NCBI GenBank assembly: GCA_964019695.1
Contig: OZ026519.1
Coordinates: 29,789,213-29,853,212, forward strand
Length of the DNA: 64,000 bases
DNA from: Loripinus fragilis
Taxonomy: Eukaryota > Mollusca > Bivalvia > Lucinida > Lucinidae
Reading direction: 5' to 3'
The notes under the pieces are model-generated. The model was not told where the DNA came from, did no database searches, and worked only from the letters and a program-made list of their open reading frames with translations. Made by a program: the position numbers and the translations under genes. The number at the start of each line of letters is the position of its first letter. Position 1 is the stretch's first letter. Of this stretch, positions 31,186 to 42,840 are shown one piece after another.

Positions 31186-32935
31186 ATGAGTTTATATCTG
31201 GTTTCATTATACCGTTTTCAAAAATAAGTTTACATTTGGCATCTGTACAGTAAGGGCTAAGCGAAGTTGTTTGTGCATTATTTGCCCTTTGGGACAAGTA
31301 AAATGTTCTTTGAACAAGTACATTATGGGTGGAAAATTTACTTTTGCTATTTCCACACCCCTGCTCCAATTTACTCAAATTTTGTTAAGGGTCATTACTA
31401 GTTATATGAATGGAAGAATTTAAACATAAACATCTCTCGAACCAGCAATCAAAATAGTGTCTGGTTTTAAATGTCTGAATTGTGGAAACAAAAAACATTT
31501 AAGCCGGGATCTGTGAAAACCTGCCTCAATGACATTTAGGACTTTTTATTTAAAAATCATTTGAAAAGCACAAAAAAATTAAGAAATTTGACATGTTTAT
31601 ATATTGCCTTAAAAACTATTCTGATGGATTATAAGTAGAATAAAACTGGGAATTATTTCTAATTAAACTTTTTTGTTCTATCATGCCATATGTTTCCATG
31701 GCAACAACTTTACCTCAGCAACTGTCAGAATCTTTAAAGTATGGTCAGTCATTTTCAGATCTTGCAAACTTTAGGCAAAAATGAATCGGTGTCAACTTTT
31801 CTGTGAATTCCATTGCACACATGCTAAGGATAATAAAAAGTATGTTAGCAAGAAATAGCATGTTTTTCATGCACCAGACAAACCCGCAAATCAGGAAGTT
31901 ACCTTTGACATCATTAGTAACATCATGACGTTTCTGACGTTGCATGTTAAAGTTTAGACAGTGTATAGTTTGAAAATACCATATTTCCATGAATAATGGA
32001 GATAACTTCATACAATTTGCAGGATAACTTCTTAACATTTTGTAGATTAAGTGTGTGTAATTAACTAAATTTTGACGAGTTCATCATTAAGGTTGTGATT
32101 CATTTCGATGGCAAACATTTTCTAAAATTAAAAAAAATGTATTTTTAACACAAAAATCATTTGTTAAAAATAAAAATCAGCATATTGTTGGTTCATTTAC
32201 AAAACCTCGTATGTGCACTTTTTTGCAAAACTCTGCTTTTAGCATGACCCCAATAATGACAGTCCAGCACACCAGGTCACAATAGCCAATTGCAATAGCC
32301 AATGAAAAGTTGTTTTGTGGCATTCCAAAAGCATGTACCTCAATTAGTCAAAACTACCAGTTCTTAAACCTTGTAAATGTAAATTTGATTAGACAAAAAA
32401 GCAGGTTTCTGAATACTTTCTCGCGATCTCACGCATAAATTTGCCACAAGAACTTGTATCTCGCTTTCAGATTATCTACGAAAATGCTTCAGATACGAGA
32501 ATTTATAAACTTGCCTCTTTGTGGAAGTTGTATTATACGAGAGTTTGTCCCTATAAAAAATTGTCCACACAAGGAACGTGGATACATCAAATGCAGCATA
32601 CATGTCTCAAAGGGAACAGAACTCCCCATGGTTACGTTTTTATCTATGTAATTAAAGGGCAACTTGTCTTTATTGAGTTTCGAAAATTGGCAAAATGTCA
32701 TAGTTACAAAATCTCATATATATTTTTTTAAAAAGTATCACAATATGCTAGAAACATAAAACTTTGCCAATGTATTACTTGTACCCCTTAAATAAACATA
32801 AAATATGCTTTCAGTTTGAATCTCACAAGAATATAACAAAAAGCAAACTATCCAGGAAGTTCTTTGTCTCTCCTGTAAACTTTACTAAAGTGCACATACA
32901 TGGTTTTGTAAATGAACCAATGATATGAAGATTTA
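31186..32935. other. Mostly unique sequence, no assigned gene
   Basis: On the minus strand a short start-like frame, MTDHTLKILTVAE, runs into GTAAAG at about 31752-31713. This could be a first exon but is too short to support. No repeats shared within the window. Confidence 0.4.
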
Positions 32936-32939
32936 ATTT

Positions 32940-33160
32940 CCTTTTTCCCATTTACTCCATGAGTAGCGTGGTGACTCCTGGGGGTGACTCAGTTTTAAGG
33001 GATTCAGGGGTTACAGGTTCAAACCTCATCAGAGGCATTGCATTGTCTCCTTGAGCAAGACCCTTTAACCTCTGCTAAGTACTGGTTCAACCCAGTAAGA
33101 CCCATCCCAACATGACTGAAAAATGTTGACTGGGACGTTAAGAATCAAACAAACACCAGT
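32940..33160 (+). repeat. tRNA-derived SINE with GGTTCAACCCAG tail
   Basis: The head contains 'gggggtgactcagttttaag' and a B-box-like GGTTCAAACCT (33016-33026). The tail 'gtactggttcaacccagtaa' runs to 'gactgggacgttaagaatca' and 'aacaaac'. It is the same family as 53868-54075. Confidence 0.75.
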
Positions 33161-33309
33161 TACTCTGAAAATGGCTAATTTTGAGTGTAGGCATACATTT
33201 GCTTCAATTGTAAAAATTTGAATTAAAAATTCACTTTTCAACATGGTGAAATTGGCTCTGGATGCTTGAAGACATTGGAGTCATGGATGACATAAATAGT
33301 CTTGATCAA

Positions 33310-33840
33310 TATAGTTTACTATAGGGATCACACATGTTTTTTCATGCATTAACATTTGCTGGGTCCCGAGGAAGCTGTTTGAACACGAGGCCGTTAGGCC
33401 GATTGTTCAAACATCGTCCGAGGGACCCGGCAAGTGTTAATGCAATGAAACAAACATGTGTGATCGTTATTCTTGCATATTTTACCTGATTTCATCATAA
33501 ACCGCGCTGAAAACGTGGCTTAAACATTAAATATCCCTTCTCCTACGCTTGATTTCTCTAAACAAAATGGCGTCAGCGTCAAACTTTCGAACGTCATTAC
33601 GTCGCCACAACGTCATATATACGCGCGCAACGTTTTCGCGAACAAAAGCATCGGCGAAATGGTCAGTCACGGCCACAACGCTTTCCCGTGTAACGTCACG
33701 CATACAAATCAGGGCCCAGTTTAGGCTTTTTTCAAGTAAAAGCCATGTTCAGACAGCACGTGAATCTCATGATTTGAACATGGATTTTGCGGCTTCAAAC
33801 AGCTTCGCGTAACGAATTCCCATGCAAGAATATGGTATTG
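33310..33840. repeat. CpG-rich palindromic islet
   Basis: Bases 33325-33470 form an imperfect palindrome: 'gatcacacatg...attaacatttgctgggtccc' faces 'gggacccggcaagtgttaat...catgtgtgatc', with an inner GAGGCCGTTAGGCC hairpin. Bases 33470-33835 are unusually rich in CpG and ACGT/CGTCA words and are bounded by inverted 'attcttgcat'. An 87-codon frame (33549-33812) spans it, but no homology is recognised. Confidence 0.7.
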
Positions 33841-33889
33841 AAGTTTTGACCCTTTTAAAATTTTGTGTTTAAAGCAAATGTGAACTTCA

Positions 33890-34230
33890 TGTTAAAAATA
33901 GGTCAAGGTCAACCTAGGATCATCATTTGAATAAACCTGGTAGCTCCCACTTCAATTGCTACATTCCAAGTCCCAATGTCATCTGCCTTCAAGATCTGCA
34001 GAAGATTTTTAAAGGCTTACCATATTTGAGTGTGGTGGCCATATTGGTCATCTGACCTGAGGACCATTTGACCACATTTGTGTTACCCCATCCTAAGGAC
34101 TCTCCATATGAAATTTCCAGTTTAATTGGCCCAATGGTTTCAGAGATGTTTGAAAATGTTGACCGATGAACGCCAGAGTCATTAGTATACTATCAGCTCA
34201 TCCATGATCCTTCAGTGAGCTAAAATGGGT
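33890..34230. repeat. Dispersed 'aggtcaaggtcaacctagga' repeat, single unit
   Basis: Same family as the array at 39640-41480. Confidence 0.8.
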
Positions 34231-34246
34231 GAAAAAATACAATTTA

Positions 34247-34445
34247 TCACATTGGCATAATTTGCGTCATGTCTGGGAGTGATATAACGCCATGCAATAA
34301 AATCTATAAACCACTAGTGGTTTACAGATTCAGTTATGCAAGGTAATGACGTCCATAAGGGTTAAAACGGTTCATTTAAAGAAGGCAAATCTTGAGGTTT
34401 TCATTTCAAAAAGCAATTTTAAGTAATGTTAATGTCATGTGGTAA
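34247..34445. mobile_element. Small TIR element, 'TTTATCACAT' family
   Basis: Homologous to 10256-10446: ends 'atttatcacat' and 'atgtcatgtggtaaat', interior 'gtctgggagtgatataacgc' and 'ccactagtggtttacagatt'. Confidence 0.65.
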
Positions 34446-35640
34446 ATAGAATGTAACATTCATGCTCCTGTATTCTCTTTCTCAACTGCCTTAATTGGTA
34501 TAACATGGGTATAAAAAGCAATATTTGTGATTGAGTTTACTGAACCAACCCTAAGCTCCCTAATTTTCTCTAAATTTTAAAATTTGAAGAAACAAGAGGG
34601 CCCTTCATCGCTCATTTGAAAATGAAGTAAGGTGAAAGAATTTCCATGCCCTCATTCCAGCTATCAATTTAGATTGATCAGCAGTTGTATTAAACTAGAT
34701 TATGTTGATGAAAGAACACAGCTGTAGAACCTCCAATGAAAATTATAATAATAATGAAGGCTCTATGCTATAGTGATTTCAGATATCTTTGTTTTACATT
34801 TTCACTATGAAAAGTCAATATAAAACAGGACTCCTAGGATAGAGCCTTTTTTTGGCCCAAGTACTATTTGAACTTGGTACAGTACCACTACTGTAGTATA
34901 GCCCTTCAAATGGAACACTTTTTGGCAATAACATTAAATCTAAAATAGGAATTTTAAATTTAATTGGATCCATATATTTAAACCAAAAAACCCCAACCAA
35001 AAATAATTGTTTGAAGTTTGTATATGTTTTCATAAATGCTGTGATAGGATGAAATTTTAACATTCTTAATGTTTCATGCCAAATAACATTCCCTTTTTGT
35101 ACCTTGAGCATTAAGGATCAATGACTATCAATTGAATATAAAGCCATGTATATACTAAGACAATTTACAACAATGCATCAGTAGGTTTTAAATGTTGCTG
35201 CATTAATTGGCTTGCATTGCTGCTTATCAGCATAGTCAACAATATTTCAGTTATGTAACCTCTTCACAAAGATGGTGACCCAAACGAAAGGCTACATATA
35301 TAGATGTCCACTGCCCTAAATGCCCTCTGAGTTGGAAGCGTCCATTTGCCTAGCTATTCCATGAATGGGTCTGCTTATTGATCTCACCACTCCCATATGA
35401 AAACAGGCATATTTTTCCATCATATAAAGAAGCAGTAAAAGTTAAATATAAAATGAAATTAACTTGTAAGTGTCCGTACATCTGTGTGATCTTATTCATA
35501 TTTTCAGGACTGTATTTCTAGTTGTACGCTCGCACATACACACACATGAACAAAACATACAGATAGGTAGACAGACGGAAGCAGGCAAAATGATGGTACT
35601 TGGTAAGCATAAACGCGTAAATAACCCATTATCCATAGAA
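34446..35640. other. Unassigned sequence
   Basis: 'aacaagagggcccttcatcg' near 34590 starts a further dispersed repeat. No supported exon. Confidence 0.45.
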
Positions 35641-35644
35641 CTAC

Positions 35645-35865
35645 TATCGTGCCAGCAAAGAGTGACAGTGACGTAATACTTTGTTCACAATTGCTAAGTA
35701 AATTACTAACGTGTACACTTCACTTGAGCTAACGCGAATCAATAGATCAATCGTGTGTTAATCCTACCCTGCGGATAGGATTAATACACAAGTGATCTAT
35801 CGATTCTAAGTCATGATAACTTTGTAAACAAAACATGACGCCACTGTCACTCTTGGCTGGCAGGG
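35645..35865. repeat. Nested palindrome
   Basis: Inner arms 'gaatcaatagatcaatcgtg' and 'aagtgatctatcgattc' flank 'taatcctaccctgcggatagg'. Outer arms 'gccagcaaagagtgacagtg' and 'cactgtcactcttggctggc' enclose it. It is probably a small palindromic transposon. No target duplication fixed. Confidence 0.75.
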
Positions 35866-37476
35866 CAGTATATAAGCAGCTGGGATTGCATCATGAACCG
35901 CACCATTTGTCGTTATAAAATAAACGTCTGCTGTAATCTCTAATGGACATTTTATAGCTGAGCAAATACTACGATATCTATCCCAGGTGTATTGCACTGA
36001 CAGTACAAATACGGGTACTAAACGGGTATTTTCATTCCAACAAAAACTAAGTTATTTATTTTTACAAGATATCAGAGCAGTAAGATTGATATCCTCTCCG
36101 CCAAAATTTAAATTTAGTTAGGGTTTTAATAAATCTATGCGCATGCAAACTTTCAGGGTGAAGAAACATTCATGTAAAATTTTAAAAACAAAAAACTGTG
36201 TTCAATTTGAGGTGCAATACTACAGTAGGTGATGCTACAATCCAAATATCAAGGCTCTAGGCCTAAATAAACCTATACAAAAAATGTAATTCCATGGGAA
36301 AGGCTTTTTTTTTAGGTCACAGGGCCAGTTTGAACAAACTTTGTATTATTGAATTTTTTGGCCACTGTAAAGGCGGCACCTTATGAATGCGTAATTAGGA
36401 CTGGTTTAACTTAGACATATGTAAAAGCTGATAAGGAGGCATTTTATTTGAAAGTAACTGTATCATCTTGCTACATAACACCTTGGTAAAGACAGTAAAG
36501 ACACAAAACATATGATTTAACTCTTAAAATGCCAGCAAAATAACTACATCTAAAAATGTCTGTTTGCCTGTATACTTATGTTAACCAATAAACAGTGTGG
36601 ACCCAGATCAGACTGGTCCTAAAGGAGCATTCTGATCTGGATCTACACTGTCAATGAGGCTTCAAATATTTCAGCAGATGACAAAAGCATATCTTAACTT
36701 GTGATATGCACTTTTAGGGTTAATAAATGTGAATTCAGTGTATATACGGTCAGGATTTTCATGAAATTTACGCACATTACAACTTATTAACTCTTTACCA
36801 ATAATAAATAGAACCGGTTTCCCTTATTGAGCAGATGAAATTGCCAAACCACGCCCAGATATGAATATTAATGTTGCCGTCTTTACAGTGACCCAAAAGT
36901 TTTATAATAGTCTAGAGGTGTACTAGGTGATGCCACATACTAAATAGTAACGCTCTATTTTAGAGCCATAATTTGTACAACTTTCTTAGAAGTCCAGTCG
37001 ATGCTTCATACCAAAAATCAAAGCATTAGCTTTGTAGTTTTTGACAAGATTTTTAATGTTTTCACTCTGATCCCCCCCCCCCCCCCCCCCATTTGATTTA
37101 GATATGCAAGAACTGGAACCATTTGAACAATTATTGAAGAGGGCAATATAAAGATCAGTTCTACCAAGCTCTGTCAAATCAAGTGAGTAAGTTAGATGGA
37201 ATCAATTGTTGATGATGCCTGACTACTTCAACGATGACAATAGCACACTATGAGCCTATGGCTCAGGTGAGCTGAAAATGGCCAGAAAAATACAATTTAA
37301 TATGTATATCTGGTAAAGAACATTAAAGTCTATACTTTTTTAATCTAAATCTTTCAACAAAAGAAGAAAAATAACTAAACACATTTTATTGCAACATTTT
37401 ATTTTGATGTTTTCTCAGAATGCATACATCCTCAAAACATGTTGAAGATATTTGCATTCAGACTATAAAGAAAAAA
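35866..37476. other. Unassigned sequence with one hairpin and poly-C
   Basis: A GATCAG hairpin lies at about 36597-36652 ('gtggacccagatcagactgg' facing 'ctgatctggatctacac'). A 19-base C run lies at 37072-37090. No exon is seen. Confidence 0.5.
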
Positions 37477-38100
37477 TGGGCCATCTCACAAGATTATGTT
37501 ACTTATTGCACTGGTGTGACAAAGGCTCTGAGGAGTCTACACATATGCATAGTCTCATCAAGTCTTTCCTTCTCACATAACAGGCCATCTCACAAGATTG
37601 TTACTTATTACACTGGTGTGACAAAGGCTCTGAGGAGTCTACACATATGCACAGTACCATCAAGGCTTTCCTTCTCACATAACGCACCATCTCACACGCT
37701 TGTTACTTATTGCACTGGTGAGTGACAAAGGCTCTGATGAGCTTGCACATATGCATAGTCTCATTAGAGCTTTTTTCTTACATAATAGGCCATCTCACAA
37801 GATTGTTACTTATTGCACTGGAGCGATAAAGGCTCTGATGAGTCTGCACATATGAACAATCTCATCAGAGCTTTCCTTCTCACATAATGGGCCATCTCAC
37901 AAAATTATGTTAATTATTGCACTGGTGAGTGACAAAGGCTCTGATGAGTCTACACATATGCACAGTCTCATTAAGGCTTTCCTTCTCACATAACGGGCCA
38001 TCTCACACGCTTGTTCCTTATTGCACTGGTGAGCGACAAAGGCTCTGATGAGTCTAAACATATGCACAGTCTCATCAAAGCTTTCATTCTCACATACACA
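37477..38100. repeat. Tandem array, six units of about 103 bp
   Basis: Units start 'ggccatctcacaagatt' at about 37477, 37583, 37686, 37787, 37888 and 37997. Each includes 'gacaaaggctctgatgagtc' and 'cacatatgcacagtctcatc'. Confidence 0.9.
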
Positions 38101-38139
38101 TAGGGTAAGGAAATAGAAGAAGAATCAAACCAAATAATT

Positions 38140-38396
38140 GAGCCGTGACCTGTGATAACCAATAATGTGGCATTTTGACATGTGTAGACATGTGTTTAAA
38201 CATGTGTAGAGTCAGAGACAGACAAGCCTGTGCAGCCTCCTTTTAATCTTCAAATGATGTTTAATCAGTAGCCTAAGTGTTAAATGATATTCAAGTGACT
38301 AGCAAAGGGTCTGATCAGACTGCGCATATGGGCAGGCTTGTCTGATCCTGTGCTGGTGGCACGTATCACATTGCTGGAAATTTCATGTTGCTGCTC
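38140..38396 (+). mobile_element. MITE, 'GAGCC-GTGACATG' family, copy 5
   Basis: The 257-bp element carries a small internal duplication of 'acatgtgtagac'. Target duplication AATT (38136-38139 and 38397-38400). Confidence 0.9.
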
Positions 38397-38454
38397 AATT
38401 AAACCTCTTGCCTACTGGATATATCATTGGTATTCACTTAGGCTTAAACAACAT

Positions 38455-39480
38455 TTGAGCTTAAAATTCTAAATATTTTCTAATGCATCAGTTTGAACAT
38501 ATGTTTTGGGTGCTCAAAAGAACTGTCTCATTGAGAGGGTTCTTTTGAGTACCCACAACATGTTTTGGTTGAAAAATAAGAAAATATTTTTTTGGTATGC
38601 ACTCTAAAGGCCTGTATTCATGTTTTGTGTAATTACCTAATCTGGTGTGCTGGCTCACGGTTTCTCACCCACCTGAACCACATAATTTCATTTGGCCATA
38701 CACCAACAAACTACATATATAGCTTGATAAGAAAATGTAACTGAATATTCTTTTATCCATCCATTTAAGTATATGTTTTGAGTACTCTAAAGCACCAAAG
38801 CAACACCGAGACGGTTCTTTTGAGTCACCATAGTTTATTGTTTGGGCTGAGAAATAAGACAATAGTTTTTTCCCCCGCATAAATGTATTTTTATTTGTAT
38901 TTTAAATATTTTAAACATGAATTGCATGTGATGAACTATTCAATAGTTATTTATTTTCCAGATAGTCAAAGTTTAAACATGTGTTTTGGGTGCTCAAAAG
39001 AACCATCTCATTGAGACGGTTCTAGTGAGTACCCACAACATGTTTTAGATGAGAAATAAGAAAAATAATTTTTAACTTACACTGTATCTGGAGGCCTGAA
39101 ATTTTTCATGTGTTATGGGTGCTCAAAATAACCATCTCATTGAGATGGTTCTAGTGAGTACCCACAACATGTTTTATAAGAGAAATAACAAAAAATAATT
39201 TTCAACTAACACTGTTATCTGAGGCCTGAAAGTTTCAACATGTGTTATGGGTGCTCAAAAGAACCATTTCATTGAGATGGTTCTAGTGAGTACCCACAAC
39301 AGAGAAATAAAAAAAAATTGAGTACCCACAACAGAGAAATAATTTTTTTTAAACTAACACTGTTATCTTGAGGCCTGAAAGTTTAACATCTGTTATGGGT
39401 GCTCAAAAGGACCATCTCATTGAGATAGTTCTTTTGAGTACCAACAAAATTAAATGAGAACTAAGAAAAATAATTTTCAA
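38455..39480. repeat. Serial array of AAAGAACC stem-loops
   Basis: Six hairpin-bearing units lie in the same direction. Each has 'gggtgctcaaaagaacc', 'atctcattgagat', and 'ggttcttttgagtacccaca', followed by 'gagaaataagaaaa' and 'ggcctgaaagttt'. Centres are near 38527, 38805, 39012, 39138, 39272 and 39420. Arms of 25-29 nt pair with a loop of one to a few bases. Confidence 0.9.
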
Positions 39481-39639
39481 CTAACACTTATTTGGAGGCC
39501 TGAAAGGGAAACTAATGTTTGGGATACAAACAAACCAAGATTACTTAAACCTTTAATTTTTGCATGGTTGGTAATTTTTCATGTTTTTGTTGTCATCTGC
39601 TGACTTTTCAAAATTAATATCAAACTAGGACCTGAAGCG

Positions 39640-41480
39640 CTCACCTGATCTCCTTAAAAAAGGGCAAGGTCAACAACAGCTTATAATGAAACGTATTGTT
39701 TTCCCAGATATGGGGGTTGTGGCAATTTTGGTCAAGTGACCTAAAACAATCTAATAAATACTCCAAGCAGCCAAGTGAATTCTGAGAAAAAGATGTTTAG
39801 ATATATAGGTATATGGCTGTCCAAATGAGTTGCCTTGGATAAAAGTTTGGTTAGCGAAGCATTTGGTACTTATATAAAAGCATCGTCTTATTAGGTTAAA
39901 CATTTCTCGCAAGTATTAGGATTTCAGCTTAAACAGTTATAGAAAAATGAACTTTCAAGATTTTTCCCATATAAATGCATTTGGAATCAAATTTGACCTT
40001 GCCATAAAGTAGGTCAAGGTCAACCTAGATTCATCATTTGTGCAAACCTGGTAGGGCCCACATCCTAAATGATACATGCCAAGTCCCAGGGCCATTGGAA
40101 TTTGGTTCCAGAGAAGAAGTTATTTAAAGGGTTTTACCATATATGGGTGTGGTGGCAATCTTGGTCATGTGACCAGAACAATTTGTATAAATTTTGGCTA
40201 ACCTATCATAAGGAGTCTTAAATATGAAATTAGAGTTCAACTGGCCAAGTTGTGTCTGAAAAAAGTTTTAATATGTTGAAGGGACTCCAATCTGAGCGAA
40301 CTTGGCTGAAAGATCAAAGGTCAAACTTTGAAACTTATTATTGCGATTGAACATATCAAGTGAGAATAGTGAATTTTGCTTTAACAATATTCAAAAAATC
40401 AACTTCAAAATTTTTTCCCATTTAAATGCATTAGGCAGCAAATTTGACCTTGACATTAAGTAGGTCAAGGTCAACTTAGGATCATCATTTGAACAAACTT
40501 GGTAGGTCCCACATCCCCAATGCTACATACCAAGTCCCAAGGTCAGGGGCCTTCTGGTTCTGGAGATGTTTTTTAAAAGGTTTTCTTTACCATATATGGA
40601 CGTGGCGTGGCGGTCATCTTTGGCATGTGACTTACTTATCATAAGAAGTCTTCACATGAAATTTGAGTTCAAGTGGCCTTATGGTTTGTGAGAAAACTGT
40701 CTTTATTGATGGGACTCCAATATGAGCGACCTTGACTGAAAGGTCAAAGGTCAACCTTGACCTTTGAAACTTATTTATAGCTATTTTTAAAGGGTTTTCT
40801 TTACCATATATGGGCGTGGTGTGGCGGTCATCTTGGTCATGTGACCAAAATATTTTATATTAATTTTGGCTTACTTATCATAAGAAGTCTTCACATGAAA
40901 TTTGAGTTCAAGTGGCCTTATGATTTGTGAGAAAACTGTTTTAATATATTGATGGGGTTCCAATATAAGCGACCTAGGCTGAAAGGTCAAAGGTCAACCT
41001 TGAATTTAGAAACTTATTTATAGTTATTGTCTCACTATGTTTAACATATTGACTAAGAATAATGACTTTGGCTTCAACAGTATTCAAAAAATCAATTTTT
41101 TAAAAAAATCCCATTTAAATGCATTAGGAAGCAAAATTGATTTTGAAGTTTAGTAGGTAAAGGTCAACCTAGGATCATTATTTGAACAAACATGGTAAAC
41201 CCAACACCCCCAATGCTACATACCAAGTCCCAAGGTCATGGGCCTTCTGGTTCTGGAGAAGAAATTTTTTAAGGGTTTTTACCATATTATATGGGACGGC
41301 CATCTTAGTCAAGTGACCAGGACCATGTGAACAAACTTTTGTTCTGGCCTCTTAAGTTGTCTCCATGTGAGAGCTTTGAGTTTAATTGGCCCAGTGGTTT
41401 CAGAGAAGATGTTTGAAAATGTTGACAGACAGACGCTGGAGTGACTGGTATACTATTAGCTCAACCATGAGCTAAAAAGT
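39640..41480. repeat. Three long tandem units of the 'aggtcaaggtcaacctagga' family
   Basis: Units near 39640-40420, 40420-41100 and 41100-41475 share 'cccatttaaatgcattagg', 'ggtcaaggtcaacctagga', 'catcatttgaacaaac', 'ccaagtcccaaggtcatggg' and 'gagttcaagtggcc'. The middle unit holds a further internal duplication (40560-40980). Confidence 0.85.
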
Positions 41481-41519
41481 TATTTCATGAACACTATCAG
41501 AATGTCAAACTATATGGAT

Positions 41520-41860
41520 CTATTTCAGGCCCAATGTTCTGTGGGCTTGATCTGGGTCCAAACTGTTTGCAAAGGTTATCACAAGATGACAAATTTGCCT
41601 CTAGCACCAATAAAAGCTATAGTACGGATCAAATGTTGAGGCATATTTTATAATTCTCAGAGAATACAAGAGTATACTGATGAATCCAGATTCTTTTGTT
41701 GAAAACACTGTATATTCAGATCAGCTGGCTTCTGACTTTTCTCCAACTTTTCGAAATACCATTAAAGTGTCAAACAGTTCAGATCTAGATCAAGCCTAAT
41801 ATTTTGTCAGGTCTGATCTGTGTCCAAACTGTTTGCAAATGCTATAAGCAGATGACTAGA
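41520..41860. repeat. GATCAG / GTTTGCAAAGGTTATCAG hairpin repeats, three copies
   Basis: 'tgatctgggtccaaactgtt' and 'tgcaaaggttatcacaagat' recur with inverted partners. They are members of the dispersed family described in the findings. Confidence 0.75.
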
Positions 41861-42069
41861 AGCTAAAGAGCTATGCTGTTGTATTTAGGATCAATAGTTT
41901 ATGAATAATTTCTAGTGAAATAACAAGCTTTTATAGAATTGTCACCCAAAAATTTAAATTCTCAAAATGATGCAAAAATTCCCTGATTAAAGTCTATGAA
42001 TTGTCAAAGTGTTTGTTCTATGAATTTTCAAAGTGTTTTTTTTCCATGAATTGTCAAAGTGTTTGACCG

Positions 42070-42234
42070 TCAGTGTTCTTCATGACTATCCAAAGCTCCA
42101 GAACAGAAGATGTGTTCTTCATGACTATCCAAAGCTCCAGAACAGAAGATCTGTTCTTCATGACTATCCAAAGCTCCAGAACAGAAGATGTGTTCTTCAT
42201 GACTATCCAAAGCTCCAGAACAGAAGATGTGCCA
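42070..42234. repeat. 39-bp minisatellite, four units
   Basis: Unit 'gttcttcatgactatccaaa' plus 'gctccagaacagaagatgt', nearly identical copies. The 39-bp period keeps frames open on both strands, so these frames carry no weight as genes. Confidence 0.96.
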
Positions 42235-42439
42235 AACCTGAAACAGAAAAATAAAGCCTCTTGACTATTTGTTTGCAGGTAGCGACTTGTCTGCTGATAA
42301 CCTTTGCAAACAGTTTGAACCCAGATCAGGTCTGACATCCCTCTGGATCCAATCTTGACACTCTGATAGTGTTCCTGAAAGAATTTGTTCGCAAAGGTTA
42401 TCAGCAGATGACATAGTTCCCCACAATTTCTCGGTCTTC

Positions 42440-42840
42440 ATAGATCCTCATTAATTAATGTATTTGGAAAGCGGATAAGGTGCTTCCTATCAAATATGTT
42501 TAAGAATGTAACCAGAAATCTACATCTTTATATGGGCCTAAACTGACAAACAATATTGCTGCTGATGATAAGTCACACTTTCTGCTCTCATCTTATTAAG
42601 ATCTATGTATATGGAGAGAGGAAAGGAGGCTTCCTATCACATATGTTTAAGAATGTAACCAGAAATCTGCATCTTTATATGGACCTAAACTGATAAACAA
42701 TATTGCTGCTAATGATAAGTCACACTTTCTGCTTTATTAAGATCTAAGTATTTGGATAGAGGAAAAGGGGCTTCCTACCAAATATAATAAACAATATTGC
42801 TGCTGATGAGGTCACACTTTTTTGTTCTTATCTTATTGCA
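42440..42840. repeat. Tandem array, about 2.5 units of 141-147 bp
   Basis: Units start 'tcctatcaaatatgtttaag' at about 42485, 42632 and 42773. They contain 'aatattgctgctgatgataa' and 'gtcacactttctgctc'. Confidence 0.9.

Noticed and set aside
31713..31752. First exon MTDHTLKILTVAE with GTAAAG donor
   Set aside because: Only 13 codons with an ordinary donor. Such a match is expected by chance in this length of sequence.
37477..38100. CRISPR-like array
   Set aside because: The units are long, diverged and contiguous without unique spacers, and the DNA is eukaryotic.
42033..42338. Open frames on both strands across the 39-bp repeat
   Set aside because: Same artefact: four near-identical 39-bp units, no splice or start context.
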